This document shows, one piece after another, positions 25,201 through 38,300 of a stretch of DNA of 64,000 bases. Origin of the DNA: Euptelea pleiosperma. Its lineage: Eukaryota > Streptophyta > Magnoliopsida > Ranunculales > Eupteleaceae. Location of the stretch: positions 27,845,913-27,909,912 of the forward strand of contig CM068547.1 in assembly GCA_035048495.1 (NCBI GenBank), written 5' to 3'. Numbering within the stretch: the stretch's first letter is position 1; each line of letters starts with the position of its first letter. The notes below the pieces were generated by a model. That model saw only the letters and a list, made by a program, of their open reading frames with translations. It was not told where the DNA came from and did not search any database. The translations under genes and the position numbers were made by a program.

Positions 25201-28200
25201 ATATTCAAACTTAATCAATATTTAGAAATGGTAATCTCCTTGAAATAGCTATACATTGTTTGGATCGAAGGGATTATAAGGGTGTGATGCACTTACACTC
25301 AAAAAGGCCTATATTGCATATTTTTCCACTTTTATTTAAAAATATTCTTTTTAAGGATGTTTATCACTTGTCGTACATAAGAGCTTAAAAAATATCCATA
25401 CCCAGACACCCCCTAAAAGCAGCTCTGAATATGGTAACATGCATGTTTAAGACATTACTTACATAAATCTTCTATCCATCTTCCAATCACTTTGACTTCT
25501 AGTTTCTTCACATGCCAACAATTGGGGACACTTGAACATTATGGACAAGGTTCCATGTTGATATTGTTTAAAAAAGAATGTCATGTCAGTACAATAAAAT
25601 GGAATGCCCCTTATAAGACCCCTCATGTCACCTTTTGGTACTTTGAAAGATCATCACCATCGTCTACGTCTTATCCTAAATATTTGGGGTGGAGAGCATG
25701 AATCCTATTTTTTTTTGATAAGTGAGCATGAATCCTATTTCACCATTCAACTCTATCTAGAGCTATAAAGTAGAGCATTTTCCTATTAGAAGAACCAAGA
25801 ATCTTGTTGTCCTACGTTTAGTTATATCCGATAGGGATTTCGAACAACCCAAAAATGAAAATATCTTGTGGAAATATTTCGACCAGTGTGCAAATAATAT
25901 ATTTATCGTGTAAATGGTGGAAATAATGAGGAAATGGTGGAAATATTGTGAATTTTTTGTGGAAAGTATTAGAATATGTAAGGTGCATGAGATGCACCGT
26001 ATCTTTACTAGGCATTGTGCCAAATGTGACAAGTGTCACGTGACACTTGTTAATAGTTAGTTTGTGTTAGTTTTATGTAGTTATCTGCCACATGTATTGT
26101 AGTTAGTTATTTTCCACATGTCTCCCAAAGACATAGGTGGTTGTAATGTAGTTATAACCGCTCTCTTGTACAATTTCTATAAATAAGAACATTGTGCTTA
26201 GATGCTCTAAGGTTGAAAGACATCCTACAAATCCTAGACTTCCCTTGCTCTCTCTTCTTTTATTTTCATTGAAAGGTTTCTAAACCTTAACAAAAAGTTT
26301 AGAAAATGATAAAGCGGGCACAAAAACACACTCGTAAGGTATCAAACCATAATATACAACCATATGTAGTGCAGAAATGAATGACCATAGTGGTCTGCAA
26401 TATGTTAAGTCTAATATATGACAACTATACAACTAAAAACAAAAAAGATGACAAATGAAAATGATTATAACAATCAAATAATATCAATTTATTAAATTTA
26501 AATATGTATAGATTTGATGCATTAGGGTTTCCTTGATATTTATAAATTTTATCCATTTTTGAATTAAATAATTATCACTTGATTAATATTAAATTTGAAA
26601 AAAAAGAGTCATAAATCAAAGTATTAACAAATCCTAATTCACTTATCTACTATGAACTTATAGCATTTGTCTAATTTTATGAATCTTTAAATATTTTATG
26701 GAAGAATAATAATTTTTTGAAAAACATTAACCCAACCAAGTTGTAGATCAGGCTAATTTATGCAAAATGTGATTAATTCATGCACAACCATGGATGTTTA
26801 AGGTGAAAACCAACGACATTGCGGTTTTCCCTAAATTGCGAATTTTTACCCTAAACGATCTTCAATCCATGCACAAATCCGGTGTAAATACTTCATAGAT
26901 CTATAGATTTGATGCATTTACACTCAATCTATCTACTTGTAGTAAGAAACAACAAAAATAAGTCGGTTAATAACAACAAATTTTAGACTTACATTTTGAA
27001 TTTGAAAAAACCCCAAATGGGCTTCAATTCGTCCTCACTATCAGTAAGCAAGGTTTTTTACTAAGAAATCTACGATGGATTGGTAGTTTTTCTGATGAAA
27101 AGTGATGGAGAGGGGTTAACTGGATCAAATATGAAATTGTGGATGGTTTTGAGCTCAAATGGGATGTTTCATATTTTCGGTCGAAATGTTTCTTTACGTG
27201 ATAAAACATTTCGACCGAAATAATACGTATTTATATTGGTTAGCATATTTCGACATGAATCGAAATATTATGGAAACTTGACATTTTTTCATGTATGTAT
27301 TCTTTCATCTCGACAACCCAGAAAATGAAAATAATACCGCGAAATATTTTGACAATTTCGCAAATTTATTTCCTTGATTATGTTTAAATTAATTACCTGT
27401 TTAATTGTATGTAAGTGCTTGTGCTCAAATATTTTACATAGCCAAGCCAGACATTCAAGGACACAATGACTCTTGACACTGTTGCCAGACGTCTAGGTAA
27501 CCCTACCTCTACTCTCTAGCACTATAGCCTCCTCTTGCTCATACTGCCAACTAAATCTATCATTACTCCACAAAGACATTTAATCAAATGTGTGATATTT
27601 CTAGCTTCGTATTTACGTAAATCTATATACAGACTATCATCAAACATGGAAATTTCTATTTTTCATTGAATACAAGACTACAAGTACACATGATAAACAT
27701 ATAGTCCAATCCTAGTTACACGAAGTAGGAGCAGGGGTGGAGAGTGGGAGCAAGGAAATGGATGTTTTAAGGAAGCCTCAACCCCGAAGAAGCGCAGGTA
27801 CACGATCAGGATATTCTTACATGCCTTATCATGACAAGAATCTTTACACGGCTCCATGAGGCCCACGTGGAGATGAGTCAAGGGATGATTTTTGGTGAGG
27901 ATGACCTCCTCATCATAGAGATCATCTTGATAAAAAATCAACCAATTCCAACATTTCTAGACCTGTAAAAGGCGGATTACAAGTCGAAGAATTCTAGACC
28001 ATCCATTTCACCATTAATTTTATGTCCACATTTAATATGGTTAGAAATTTCAGAATGGACTAATTTTTGTGAAGATAATCACCATGATAAGGAGATCCCC
28101 TTCACCAAAAACAGCGTGACTCCTTTCCATGTGGGCCCCATGGAGCCATGTAAAAATCCACATCAAAAAATCTGTGTAAGAATATCCTGACCCATATACA

Positions 28201-31200
28201 TGTTAAAGACAAATAAATTGTTTTAAAAGGACATACATTTATATATTATTGTGATTAATAATTCTAATTGAAGTTTATAATGATATTTTTGAGGTAGGAA
28301 AGAGAGTATTTGAGAATTGTTTTCAAAATTTCCGGTCAAATACTTATTGTTTAAAAAATCAAGAGTCAAACAAGATTGCATTTATATCATCTTAGATGCG
28401 GGAGTCCTAAGCGTGAACAGGACTGTCACCCTAGATAGGAGTTTCCTGCAACTAAAGTCTAAACTTATATAAAACCAAACTGCTGTTTGTAAAGAAATAC
28501 TAGTGTACATAAGGGGAGTGTGCCCACCACTTGATGAGCGCCACATAGGAGATCTCCTAGAACAAGTATAACTTGATCAAATGATCTTATCAATCCTACC
28601 ATCTTTTTGCATAGAGGTGGGACCATGGAATGGTTTCCCCCAAGACCCCTAGTACATGTGCCACACGCATACCTACCTTTTTTCTAATGAATAAATGCAT
28701 ACCTACCAACCTAGGGGTTGGGATAGGTTGACAAAGTCGTGGGGTCCACATGGAGATGAGTTAAGGGCTGATTTCTGTGAAAATGATCTCCTCACCATGG
28801 AGATCGTCCTCACCAAAAATCAGCCCACCCTGACATTTCTAGCATTATGATAAGTGGATTACAAATTGAAAAATTTTGGACCGTCCATTTCACAATTAAC
28901 TTGAACTACACATTTAATAGGGTTAGAAGTTTCAAAAAAAAAAAAGGCTGATTTTTTGTGAGGATGATCTCTATGGTAAGGAGATCATCCACACCAAAAA
29001 TCAGCCCTTGACTCATCTCCGTGTCAGCTCCATGACTGTGTGTCATGTACATGTCATTTGTAGACTATCAATAGTCATAAGACTCATATTAGAGATTTCC
29101 CTACTTTAAATTATATCATAATATTTTATCAAGATGGTTCCTACACAGTGGGCACTGCATCTCTCTAAACTTTTTGAAACAGCTGCCCAGCTGGCATACC
29201 CAAATCCTTCCTGCTGCTGCTCATGCTTCTACTTTGTCAAGCTATCTAAGAGACTAGATGCAGGTGCACACACACACGAATAGCAGGGATGAGCATTAAG
29301 ACAGGCCAAATCAAACAAGTATTGCCTACATATGGATCTCATAAGTTACAAAACATTATGACAGAGAAAAAAAAGAAGGATTCGAACTCCCCACACGAGA
29401 AAATGAGAACCCCCTGTATGAGATTGCACTACTTGGCAGAGAAGCAACATAGAAATGTTGAATACCGAAAGAATTTTCTTTTTCCTTTTTTTGTGCATGA
29501 TAAGATGAAGCATAACAAATGATATTCTAAGAGAGCACAATAAAGCCTATAAAAACAGAAAGACCAAACAAGAAAAATGTGGCCCTGATGATCAATACAA
29601 TTAATGACTTGTTACTCTAAAAAGAGAAAGAAGCAGATTGGAGTACTACACCATTTAGTAAATGGCATGGTCAGCTATTGGCGTCCATTTGGTCAACAAC
29701 TCGTTAATCTGAGCAATCATCCAATCCTCTTAGATGAGCCAAAGCCCCAAAATTTCACCAGTCATATCTGACTGATTAATGAACATTTTTGTCGACTGTT
29801 CCCCACAACTTTAAGGATTGTCCACAGAAGAGGGATCAATCAAATGGTTAGAATCAACTGAACAAGGTGGTTTTTGGTCTATGGTCCATCCAAGGCATTG
29901 CCTATTAAAAAGAAGGTCTGGAACAGCGGTGCCTGTCATACACAGATACACCTAACAGCCGATTATACCATTTACAATATGGTATAAGCCTCTCAATGGG
30001 TTATCTCAACTTAAAATAATGCAAGATAAAGATCAGTGAAATTACCTCAATCACAAAGTTATTGGCAACAGTCCCAATGAGAAGAGGAGCAGCAAATGGC
30101 AAAACCCATGTTGCAAAAATCAAGATCCGGAACATCCATCCAGATAACGCAAACCAAAGGAAGAAAATTGTCTACACAACCAAAAATATACAAAAGTAAG
30201 CTAATAAAAATTATATAAGTTGACATAACAATATATGAAAGAGAAACACCACATAAAATTGTGGTTTCTAAGACTTTTCAAGTACTACTATAATTTCAAA
30301 TTTTGCAGTCACTTTGTCTCATCCTAAAAAATTTACCTGATGGTAATAAAAAAATAATGTGAGAAAGCATGAATTGTTTTGGAGATTTTTGATAAGAAAA
30401 TCTATAGGCTGATACTCTGATTGATGTAGAATGTTTTTACCATTTCCAAATAGGATCAGAACACATGGTACAGATAAAGTAGGATGGACTACCATTCAAT
30501 TCTATGGGTCCCACCTGGGAGATTTCTTTGGTCAGAAATCAACCCAATGGGGTATAACCACACAATTATATTCTTTTCGATAGGTCAAACTTCTGGAAAA
30601 ATTCACAAAAAAATCTACAGATCAGAATATCAGAAGCTTGTGATCATTCAATCAGGTCGATTTTAGATAAGGAGATCTCCTAGGTGATACACAAAGAAAA
30701 GAGTGCATATGACTACATGTCCTAATGTTTCATGTATACATAATTATGGTCTACAATATTCGGACATTTTTGTAAAAAAAAGTTATAATACTTGACTTGT
30801 AAATTTACCTTTTTCTTGAACTTCACATTATACTCAGATACCAACATTCACACCTTCTCACGCCTTAAAGAGTTCATTTGACAATGATGCCCATTTTGAA
30901 AAACACCCAAAACAATGTCGTAATTGGAAACCTGAATTTCAAACATTCATAATTGTGCCTTTTAGATTTTTTTATTTTTTTTGATCGGTAAAAAGAAATA
31001 CGGAAAATTTCTAAAAAGAAAACAAACTTTAATCTATTTACAAAAAAGAATACAACTTTTCGCAAATCCCAAAAAAGAAAACGAAACGCCCTTTCAAAGG
31101 GCGTTTCATTACGTGGCACATGTTTATCAAAAAACGCCCTTTAAAAGGGCGTTTGTCAGTAAAAAACGTCATTTTAAAGGGCGTTTTTCGGTAATAGACG

Positions 31201-32294
31201 CCTTTTTAAAAAACGTCTGTCAGACCTCTGACAACTGATAGACGTTATTTTAAAGGGACCTCTGACAACTGACAGACGTTATTTTAAAGGGCGTGTGTCA
31301 GTAGAAAACGCCCTTTTAAAGGGCGTTTTTTGATAAATAGAGAACCCCAATTTTTACGCCCATTTTGGCGTACCCAGAAGATGAATCAATGGCTGATTTT
31401 TGGTGAGGATGATCTCCTCACCGTGAGGAGATCATCCTCACAAAAATTCAGATCATTCCGATATTCGTAGACTGGTTTAGAAGTTGAGGAATTATGGGCT
31501 GACGATTTTTACTGTGTAGGCCAAAATGGGGGTCCCCCAAGCCCCACCAAAAATTAAAAAAACTAAAAAAAATAAATAAATAAATACATACCTGAGTTTT
31601 AAAGCGTAGGAGGCCGCTTCGATCGAAGCAAGGAGGCCGCGAGGAGACCGCCGGAGAGAGAGAGGGGAGAGTTCGCCGGAGGAGAACACAGCGAGAGAGG
31701 AGAGGCGGGAGAATAGATGAAAGCGACTTAGGCGGAATTTAAGTCGTCGCTTGGCAGACGTCCTTTGAAAGGGTGTTTTTTTCATGAAAACGTTTTTTAA
31801 AAAATCATTTCTCAGGAATAAACGCCCTTTAAAAGGGCGTTTGTTAGACGTGTCAGCCATCAGTCATTCGTTAGTCAGTCGGCGACTGATTCGACTGACA
31901 GCAAACAAAACGCCATTTGAAAGGGCGTTTCGTTTTCTGTTTTGGGATTTGCGAAAAGTTGTATTCTTTTTTGTAAATAGATTAAAGTTTGTTTTCTTTT
32001 ATGCAATTTTCCGAAAGAAATATATTAAAGGAGGGCTAAGGAAGCCCAAAAACTATACAGCCAAAAACACAAAAAGGAAAGACCAACGGGAACAACCAAA
32101 CCCTGGAGCCCGACCAAGAGAACACAACTAAGAAATCAAGCGATCCCACCAGAACACAAAATTATCAAATCTGAAATGCTTCAACTCGGAAATTGCGGAA
32201 CCCCAAAAATAAAGAGAGGATTTAATATTCATCACAATCTCCTCTATCATTGACATGCTTGGATAATCTCTTATAATATTACTAATTTAAAAAG

Positions 32295-32331
<37 letters not shown>

Positions 32332-35300
32332 GATCTTTAACCCAAACAAATAAAGAAAGAAGAGGAAGGAGACAATACGCGGGAAGTGAGATCTCTCTCT
32401 CTCTCTCCTTATGTTTCTGAGAAGGTAAATCTAAGGAAGGGGCGAGGTGGATCTTTAACCCAAACAAATAAAGAAAAAAAGATAAATAAAGAAAGAAGCG
32501 GAAGGAGACAATACGCGGGAAGTGAGAACGTACCGTGTATTCATCTAAATAAATATCTACGATGTTCAATTACAAATCCGTCCTCATTGCTTTCCTAAAT
32601 TTCGAACCTATCCTCGTCTCCTAATTTAGGGATGTGATCATCATCTTCTTAATAAGCCTTTTCCCAACGATATGGGGTCGGTTACATGGATCATGTTTCT
32701 TCATTCAATCCTACCTAAAGCCATCTCTTCCGTTAGGTAAGTTTCTTGAAATCTCCTCTCAGAACCTCACTCTACGTCCGTTTTGGCCTTCCCCTCGCCC
32801 TTTTAGGCCTTTCGACTTGCACACTCCTCCTCACTGGTACTGTCATTGGTCTTCGTTGTACATGACCAAACCATATCAATCAACTTTGCCTCATTTTGTC
32901 ACTTATTGAGGCTACTCCTATATATTTTCACGAATGTGTCCATTTCTGATTTTTTCTTTCCTTGTCTTACCACACATCCATCTCACTCATTTTATGAACA
33001 TGTTTCTTGATTGCCCAACATTTTGCTCCATAAAGCATCACCGGTCTTATTGTCGCCTTATAGAACTTTCCTTTGGTCTGATTGGCACACATCGATCACA
33101 TAACACTCCAGAAGCATATCTCCACTTTAGCCACCCCGCTCTAATTATATGGGCAACATCCTTCTCAATCTCTCCTTCATTATGAATCCAAGGTAACGAA
33201 ATTGGCCACTTCTAGGTATTAACTAGTGGTCAATTTTAATTGGCAGAGCATCTCTAAGTGCATCCTTATTAAAATCGTATTTCATATACTATGTCTTAGT
33301 TCGACTTATTTTAAAACCTTTAAATTCTAAAGTATTCCTCTAGATTTCTAATTTTGCATTACCTTATCCCTAGTCTCGTCAACTAATACTATGTCGTTTG
33401 CAGAAAACATACACTAGGGGACCTCATCTTGGATATGAGCAATTACTTCATCCATAACTAAAACAAATAGGTATGGACTTAGAGTTGATCCTTGGTGTAC
33501 TCCCAATATGATTGGAAGCTCACTTGTCTCACCACCAATTGTTCTAACACTAATTTTTGCTCACTCATATATATCTTTAATGATGTCAATATATCCATTT
33601 GGGGCTCTCTTCTTTCCCAATGGCCACCAAATTAATTTTCTAGGAACTCTATCATATGCTTTTTCTAAGTCAATTAATACCATGTGGATATTCTTCCACT
33701 TTTCTCTAAACTTTTCCATCATTTGTCCAAGTAAGAAGATCGCCTTGATGGCCAACCTTCCTGGCATAAATCCAAATTGGTTTTCAGATACCCCTGTCTT
33801 TTGCCTTAATTATTGCTTCATCACTCTTGCTTATAGTTTCGTAGTGTAGCTCATAAGTTTGATGCCACGTTAGTTTATGTAGCCCTTTATGTCTCCTTTG
33901 TTCTTATATATATAGGCACTACAATACTTCTTCTCTATGCATCTGTCATTTTTCTTGTTTTCAAGATATTGTTAAATAACTTAGTAAACCAAGGCAATCC
34001 AATTCATTCCATGCATTTCCACACCTCTATTGGGATACCATCTGTTCCTAAGGCCTTACATGTCTTCATCTTAGCTAAACTTGCTTTCACCTCTGATACC
34101 CTAATTCTACGAAAGTGTGTATGTTTTATATTCTCCCCAGTATTTCCATCTAGTCCTATGTCCATTATATTATCCTCATTTAATAATTTATGGAAATAAG
34201 TCTTCCACCATTCCTGAATTTCTTCATCTTTCACTAAGACTCTTTGTTCGTCGTCTTTAATATATCTAACGTGATCTATATCTCTAGCATTTCTCTCTAT
34301 TGTTTGGGCGAGCTTGTAAATATCTTTCCTACCCGCTCTTATCCCTAATTTATCATATGCTTTATGTTTAGCCTCACTTACCACTTTCTTTGCTTCCTTT
34401 TTAGCCTTTTTCTCTTTCTAAGTTCTCATTGTTTCTAGTCAATTGCTAGGTCTTGTGATAAATCTTCTTTTCTCTGATGGATTGTTGAACCTTTTTTTTT
34501 TTTATTGGTAATGGATTGTTGAACCTCATCATTCCACCACCAAGTTTCCTTGTGTATATGACTTTTCCCTATAGATTCCCCACGGACCTCTTTTGCTACT
34601 CTTTTAATACAGTTAGCCATTACATCCCACATCATCGTAGTCTCTGCTTCTACGTTCCACATTTCTTCCTTTACCAATTTATCTACGACAGGCACTACTA
34701 ATTTAAGGATGGGATCACAAGCATTATTTTGGATAAACTAATTGAGTAAACTTAATGAAGTTCCTATATAGCTTATCAAAAACGATTTTTCTACAATACG
34801 ATACAACTATAGGTGATGGTTTTATTAATATTGACTATGAAAAACAAATATGCATGAGTCGTGGAAATTAAGTAATTGGTAGAATTCAATTGAAATGGGT
34901 GGGACCCATAAACTGTATGGATCAAAAAATTAGAAGTCTAACCTATAAAAAAAAATAAAAAAATAGAAGTCTACAACAAACATAATTAATGACTATAATA
35001 CGCCGAACTTTTGGATCCGAAATTTTAAATCAGACCATATTAAACACAAATATATCATTCGCCGTCTTTTTGCTGTTCCCCGACTTTTTTACCAAATATT
35101 TGACCATATTTTTAAACCCTTGAACCGAACTATATTCTATTTTTCCCCATCCCGGATTTTTTGCCGTACGCCGAATTACTAAATAGGGTTTTACATCGAT
35201 GCACAAAGTATTTCTCATCGTCTGAAAGCAAGCTCTTGAATGGACAAAGTGGATCAGGAGGTCATACCATTTCTGACTTGTGGTCCATCCAAGAGCTAGT

Positions 35301-38300
35301 CTAACATGTGGAAGGCCTGGATTGATACCATAGGATGGCCTGCATATATTTAGCATCCCAACTGTCTGTTTTTAAACAAGAAACCAATCATGAATCCAAG
35401 TCCTGAATGTATGGTGTTATCCAATGCCAATAAGAGCCTTCTATAATGAGGTGACGGGGCTCTCCTAGTCACTACAATCAGTGAATGATCTTAGCATCCG
35501 ATAAGATGAGCCTTTCTGTGGAAAAATACTTAAAAAGATTTTTGACCATCCAAAAAAATGCAATACAATGAATGGTTGGGACCATCAATAGCCAGAGTTC
35601 TTAAGTCATGAGATTCTCAAGATGGGTCTCACCAGATGATAGGCTCAGATCAGGGCCGTCTCGATACAAGTTGAGGCCTAAGGCGAAAACTCTATTTAAG
35701 GTCTTTATATATTTACTAACTATTCTTTGATAATCAAAAACTACGGACAAAAAAATTTAAATGCAGAGGACTCTTGTGGCCCTACATAGATCATTTTTTG
35801 GGCCCAATGACTGCGTGGATGTTTAGCCCACCTATTGGTCGATAAACATACTAAAAAAATTTGATTGATGATTTCTAGCCATTGGATTTACTACCTAAAA
35901 AACATGCTTGAATCCAACAGCTAGAATCATGTCCTAAAAAGTACTAAAATCTATGGCTATAGATAATCAATCAGGTTGATTTTTGGTTAATTTGTATATC
36001 TACTAAGGGGTGTGCTAAATATCCATGTGGTTAGTGGGACCTGGGATGGGGGCCTTCCCTCACCATGGGGCCTTAGGCGACCGCCTTAATGGCCTTAAGG
36101 TAGAGCCGGCCCTGGCTCAGATCAGCAGGCATACATCATGTGCATCTTGAATGGTGTAAAAAAAATTGTTGATAAGTAATGGTGAATTAGAAATATCTCT
36201 TTACTCGTGTGGAATAAAATAGTACCCCCTCACTCACACAAAAACATTACGCAAAGGTAGAGAAAGAACAAGCAGGTAAAAACAAGCAGGAAGGGTCTCA
36301 CAATGTTAGTGAAAAAGAATTGATGCCTAAATATTTATATCCATCATTACTTTTGAAGAAAAAGAATTATATACAACAACAATAATAATAATTGTATATA
36401 CTTGATAATCACTTATCAAAAACAAAAGAACTAATACTTAAAAAAGATATCAATAACTATATACAACCATCTGGAACACAACATCCAATAAAACTACAGA
36501 ATTTTGCTTACAGAACACAAGGGATAATTCCATTATAAACAAGCCAGGAAATACTCACAGCAAAACTTCTTCCTAGTGGAGTACCCAGAAAATCATTCAA
36601 CTGTTTCCTGTACTGCAAGGACAACAGGGTAAAGGATTTAATAACTTATTATGCTGACATCTAAGAAATATAAAAAACAAAAGTGAACTCTTGACACAAA
36701 TTAAATAATCCAATTTCAAACCATGAAGAAAAACACCTAGAATGCAACAAGATATTTCACTGTATCAACTGTTAATTATATCAAAGTTTTAAATTGTGCG
36801 AAGAGCACCATAGTCATTCCTCATGGCATTTTTGTCAGTTAAAATCTTAGGCAGTTTCAATTCAAATTGGTCCCGAGAAATTAAACCTTAATGGCCTTTA
36901 GAAAAGTATGATTTATGTGAAAGAGACTAGCAAATGTTTGCCATTTGCAAAAACCAAGCCAGGAATGCAAATGGACTTGTATGCTGGTATATAAAGCAAA
37001 TGACGGCAATTATTATTAACATCATAATGTTATTAATACAAAGTAAAAAGTACAAACAGAGTAAAAAAGTAGGTAGAGAGTCCACTACAGTTGAAACTTG
37101 AAAGACAACTACGGACAACCTTGAAATACACAATGCATTGATGCAAAGATACAAACAGAGTTGAGCAATGCTAGTCTTGTACAGCTAGAGTCTCATAGAA
37201 TTAAAGACAACCTGTCAAATATGCCAGCTACTTCATTAGCTTCTCTTAAATTATGCCCACAAATAATATACATGGTATGAAATATCATTATTGTAGTGTG
37301 CATCAGTGACCTCAACAAACTATAAATATCACAATATGTATCGATAAATATAAACCACATCGTGTGATAAATTAGCAAGCTTGTAAGAGGTTGGACAATA
37401 ATTTTTTGTCACACCCGATAGCTGGCCTAGATTTTAGTCCTTTTCATAGGGTGACTTTTTCAACTGTGGGATTCGAGCATTATTTTAGAGTTATCTGATC
37501 CAACGTATAGAAATCACCAATCAGGCTGATTTTTGGTCTGTAGGTCCACCTAGGTATGGCCCAAACATCCATACAATCATTGGTCTCTAAGACTCTGCCT
37601 TATGGCGTTTTTAGGTGCAGCCAGACGCCCGCACCTAAAAACGCCAGGAGAAAAAAAATTCTCCCTATTCACAGTACTGTATACTTCAAAAAATGATTTG
37701 TATCATATGATAAATTATGCCACGTATTGATATGTATTACCATGATTAATGTGGTGACACACAAAATGGCAGTTGTTTTTTGAAGGTGAAAATAATTTTG
37801 TGGTCTCAAATAATTTCTCAACAACCATCTAATCATGTTGAGCTATATAACAAGGACACCGACACGGGTGTCAGTGTCCGACACGACAACCTAAAAAAAT
37901 CTGATACAGAGACACGTCCGTATATATATTCATTAAAATATATTAATATATATGAATTCTTAAAATTATTAATAATATAACAAAAAAAATAAAATAAAGC
38001 AGAAAATATTTATTAGTTTATTATTGTATGGAGGATGGAACACGCCAACCCGCTTTTAGAAGTCAATTTTGTATTAAAAATTATTAAAAGGGGTGACACG
38101 GCCATAAGTGTCCAGATGTGTGTCGGGAAGTGTCGACACACGTGTCCAGGTGTCTAGATGTCCGACACGGCAAAAAAACCTAAAAGTTCAGCGTCCTTGT
38201 TACATAGATTGTTGACAACTTCCGCAACAACAGGTCAAGATAGGAACTTGCAAAAATTCCATATGCTCCAGGCTTGACATTATTAGAAGCCTTAAAGCAA

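Larger units (their letters stand above)
22470..30045. other. Intron 3 of the plastid membrane gene, 7.6 kb
   Basis: This intron holds a 14-bp-arm hairpin (22645-22674), a G15 run, a micro-retroposition scar (25694-25740), the second hAT-like copy with a nested LTR-like insert, two fold-back elements (27805-28192, 28731-29036) and another scar (28667-28707). Between about 22700 and 25690 nothing else was recognised. No nested gene was found. Confidence 0.7.
30172..36558. other. Intron 2 of the plastid membrane gene, 6.4 kb
   Basis: The intron contains a Mutator-like element (31001-32013), a duplicated block with TC repeats (32298-32527), an RTE-type LINE (32634-34760) with a scar inside it, a further scar (34931-34973) and a hAT MITE (35651-36114). 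No nested host gene was recognised. Confidence 0.7.

Noticed and set aside
30874..32131. Several open frames with repeated PFERAF/PFKRAF-like motifs
   Set aside because: They arise from the palindrome array and the inverted ends of the Mutator-like element, in both strands and several frames.
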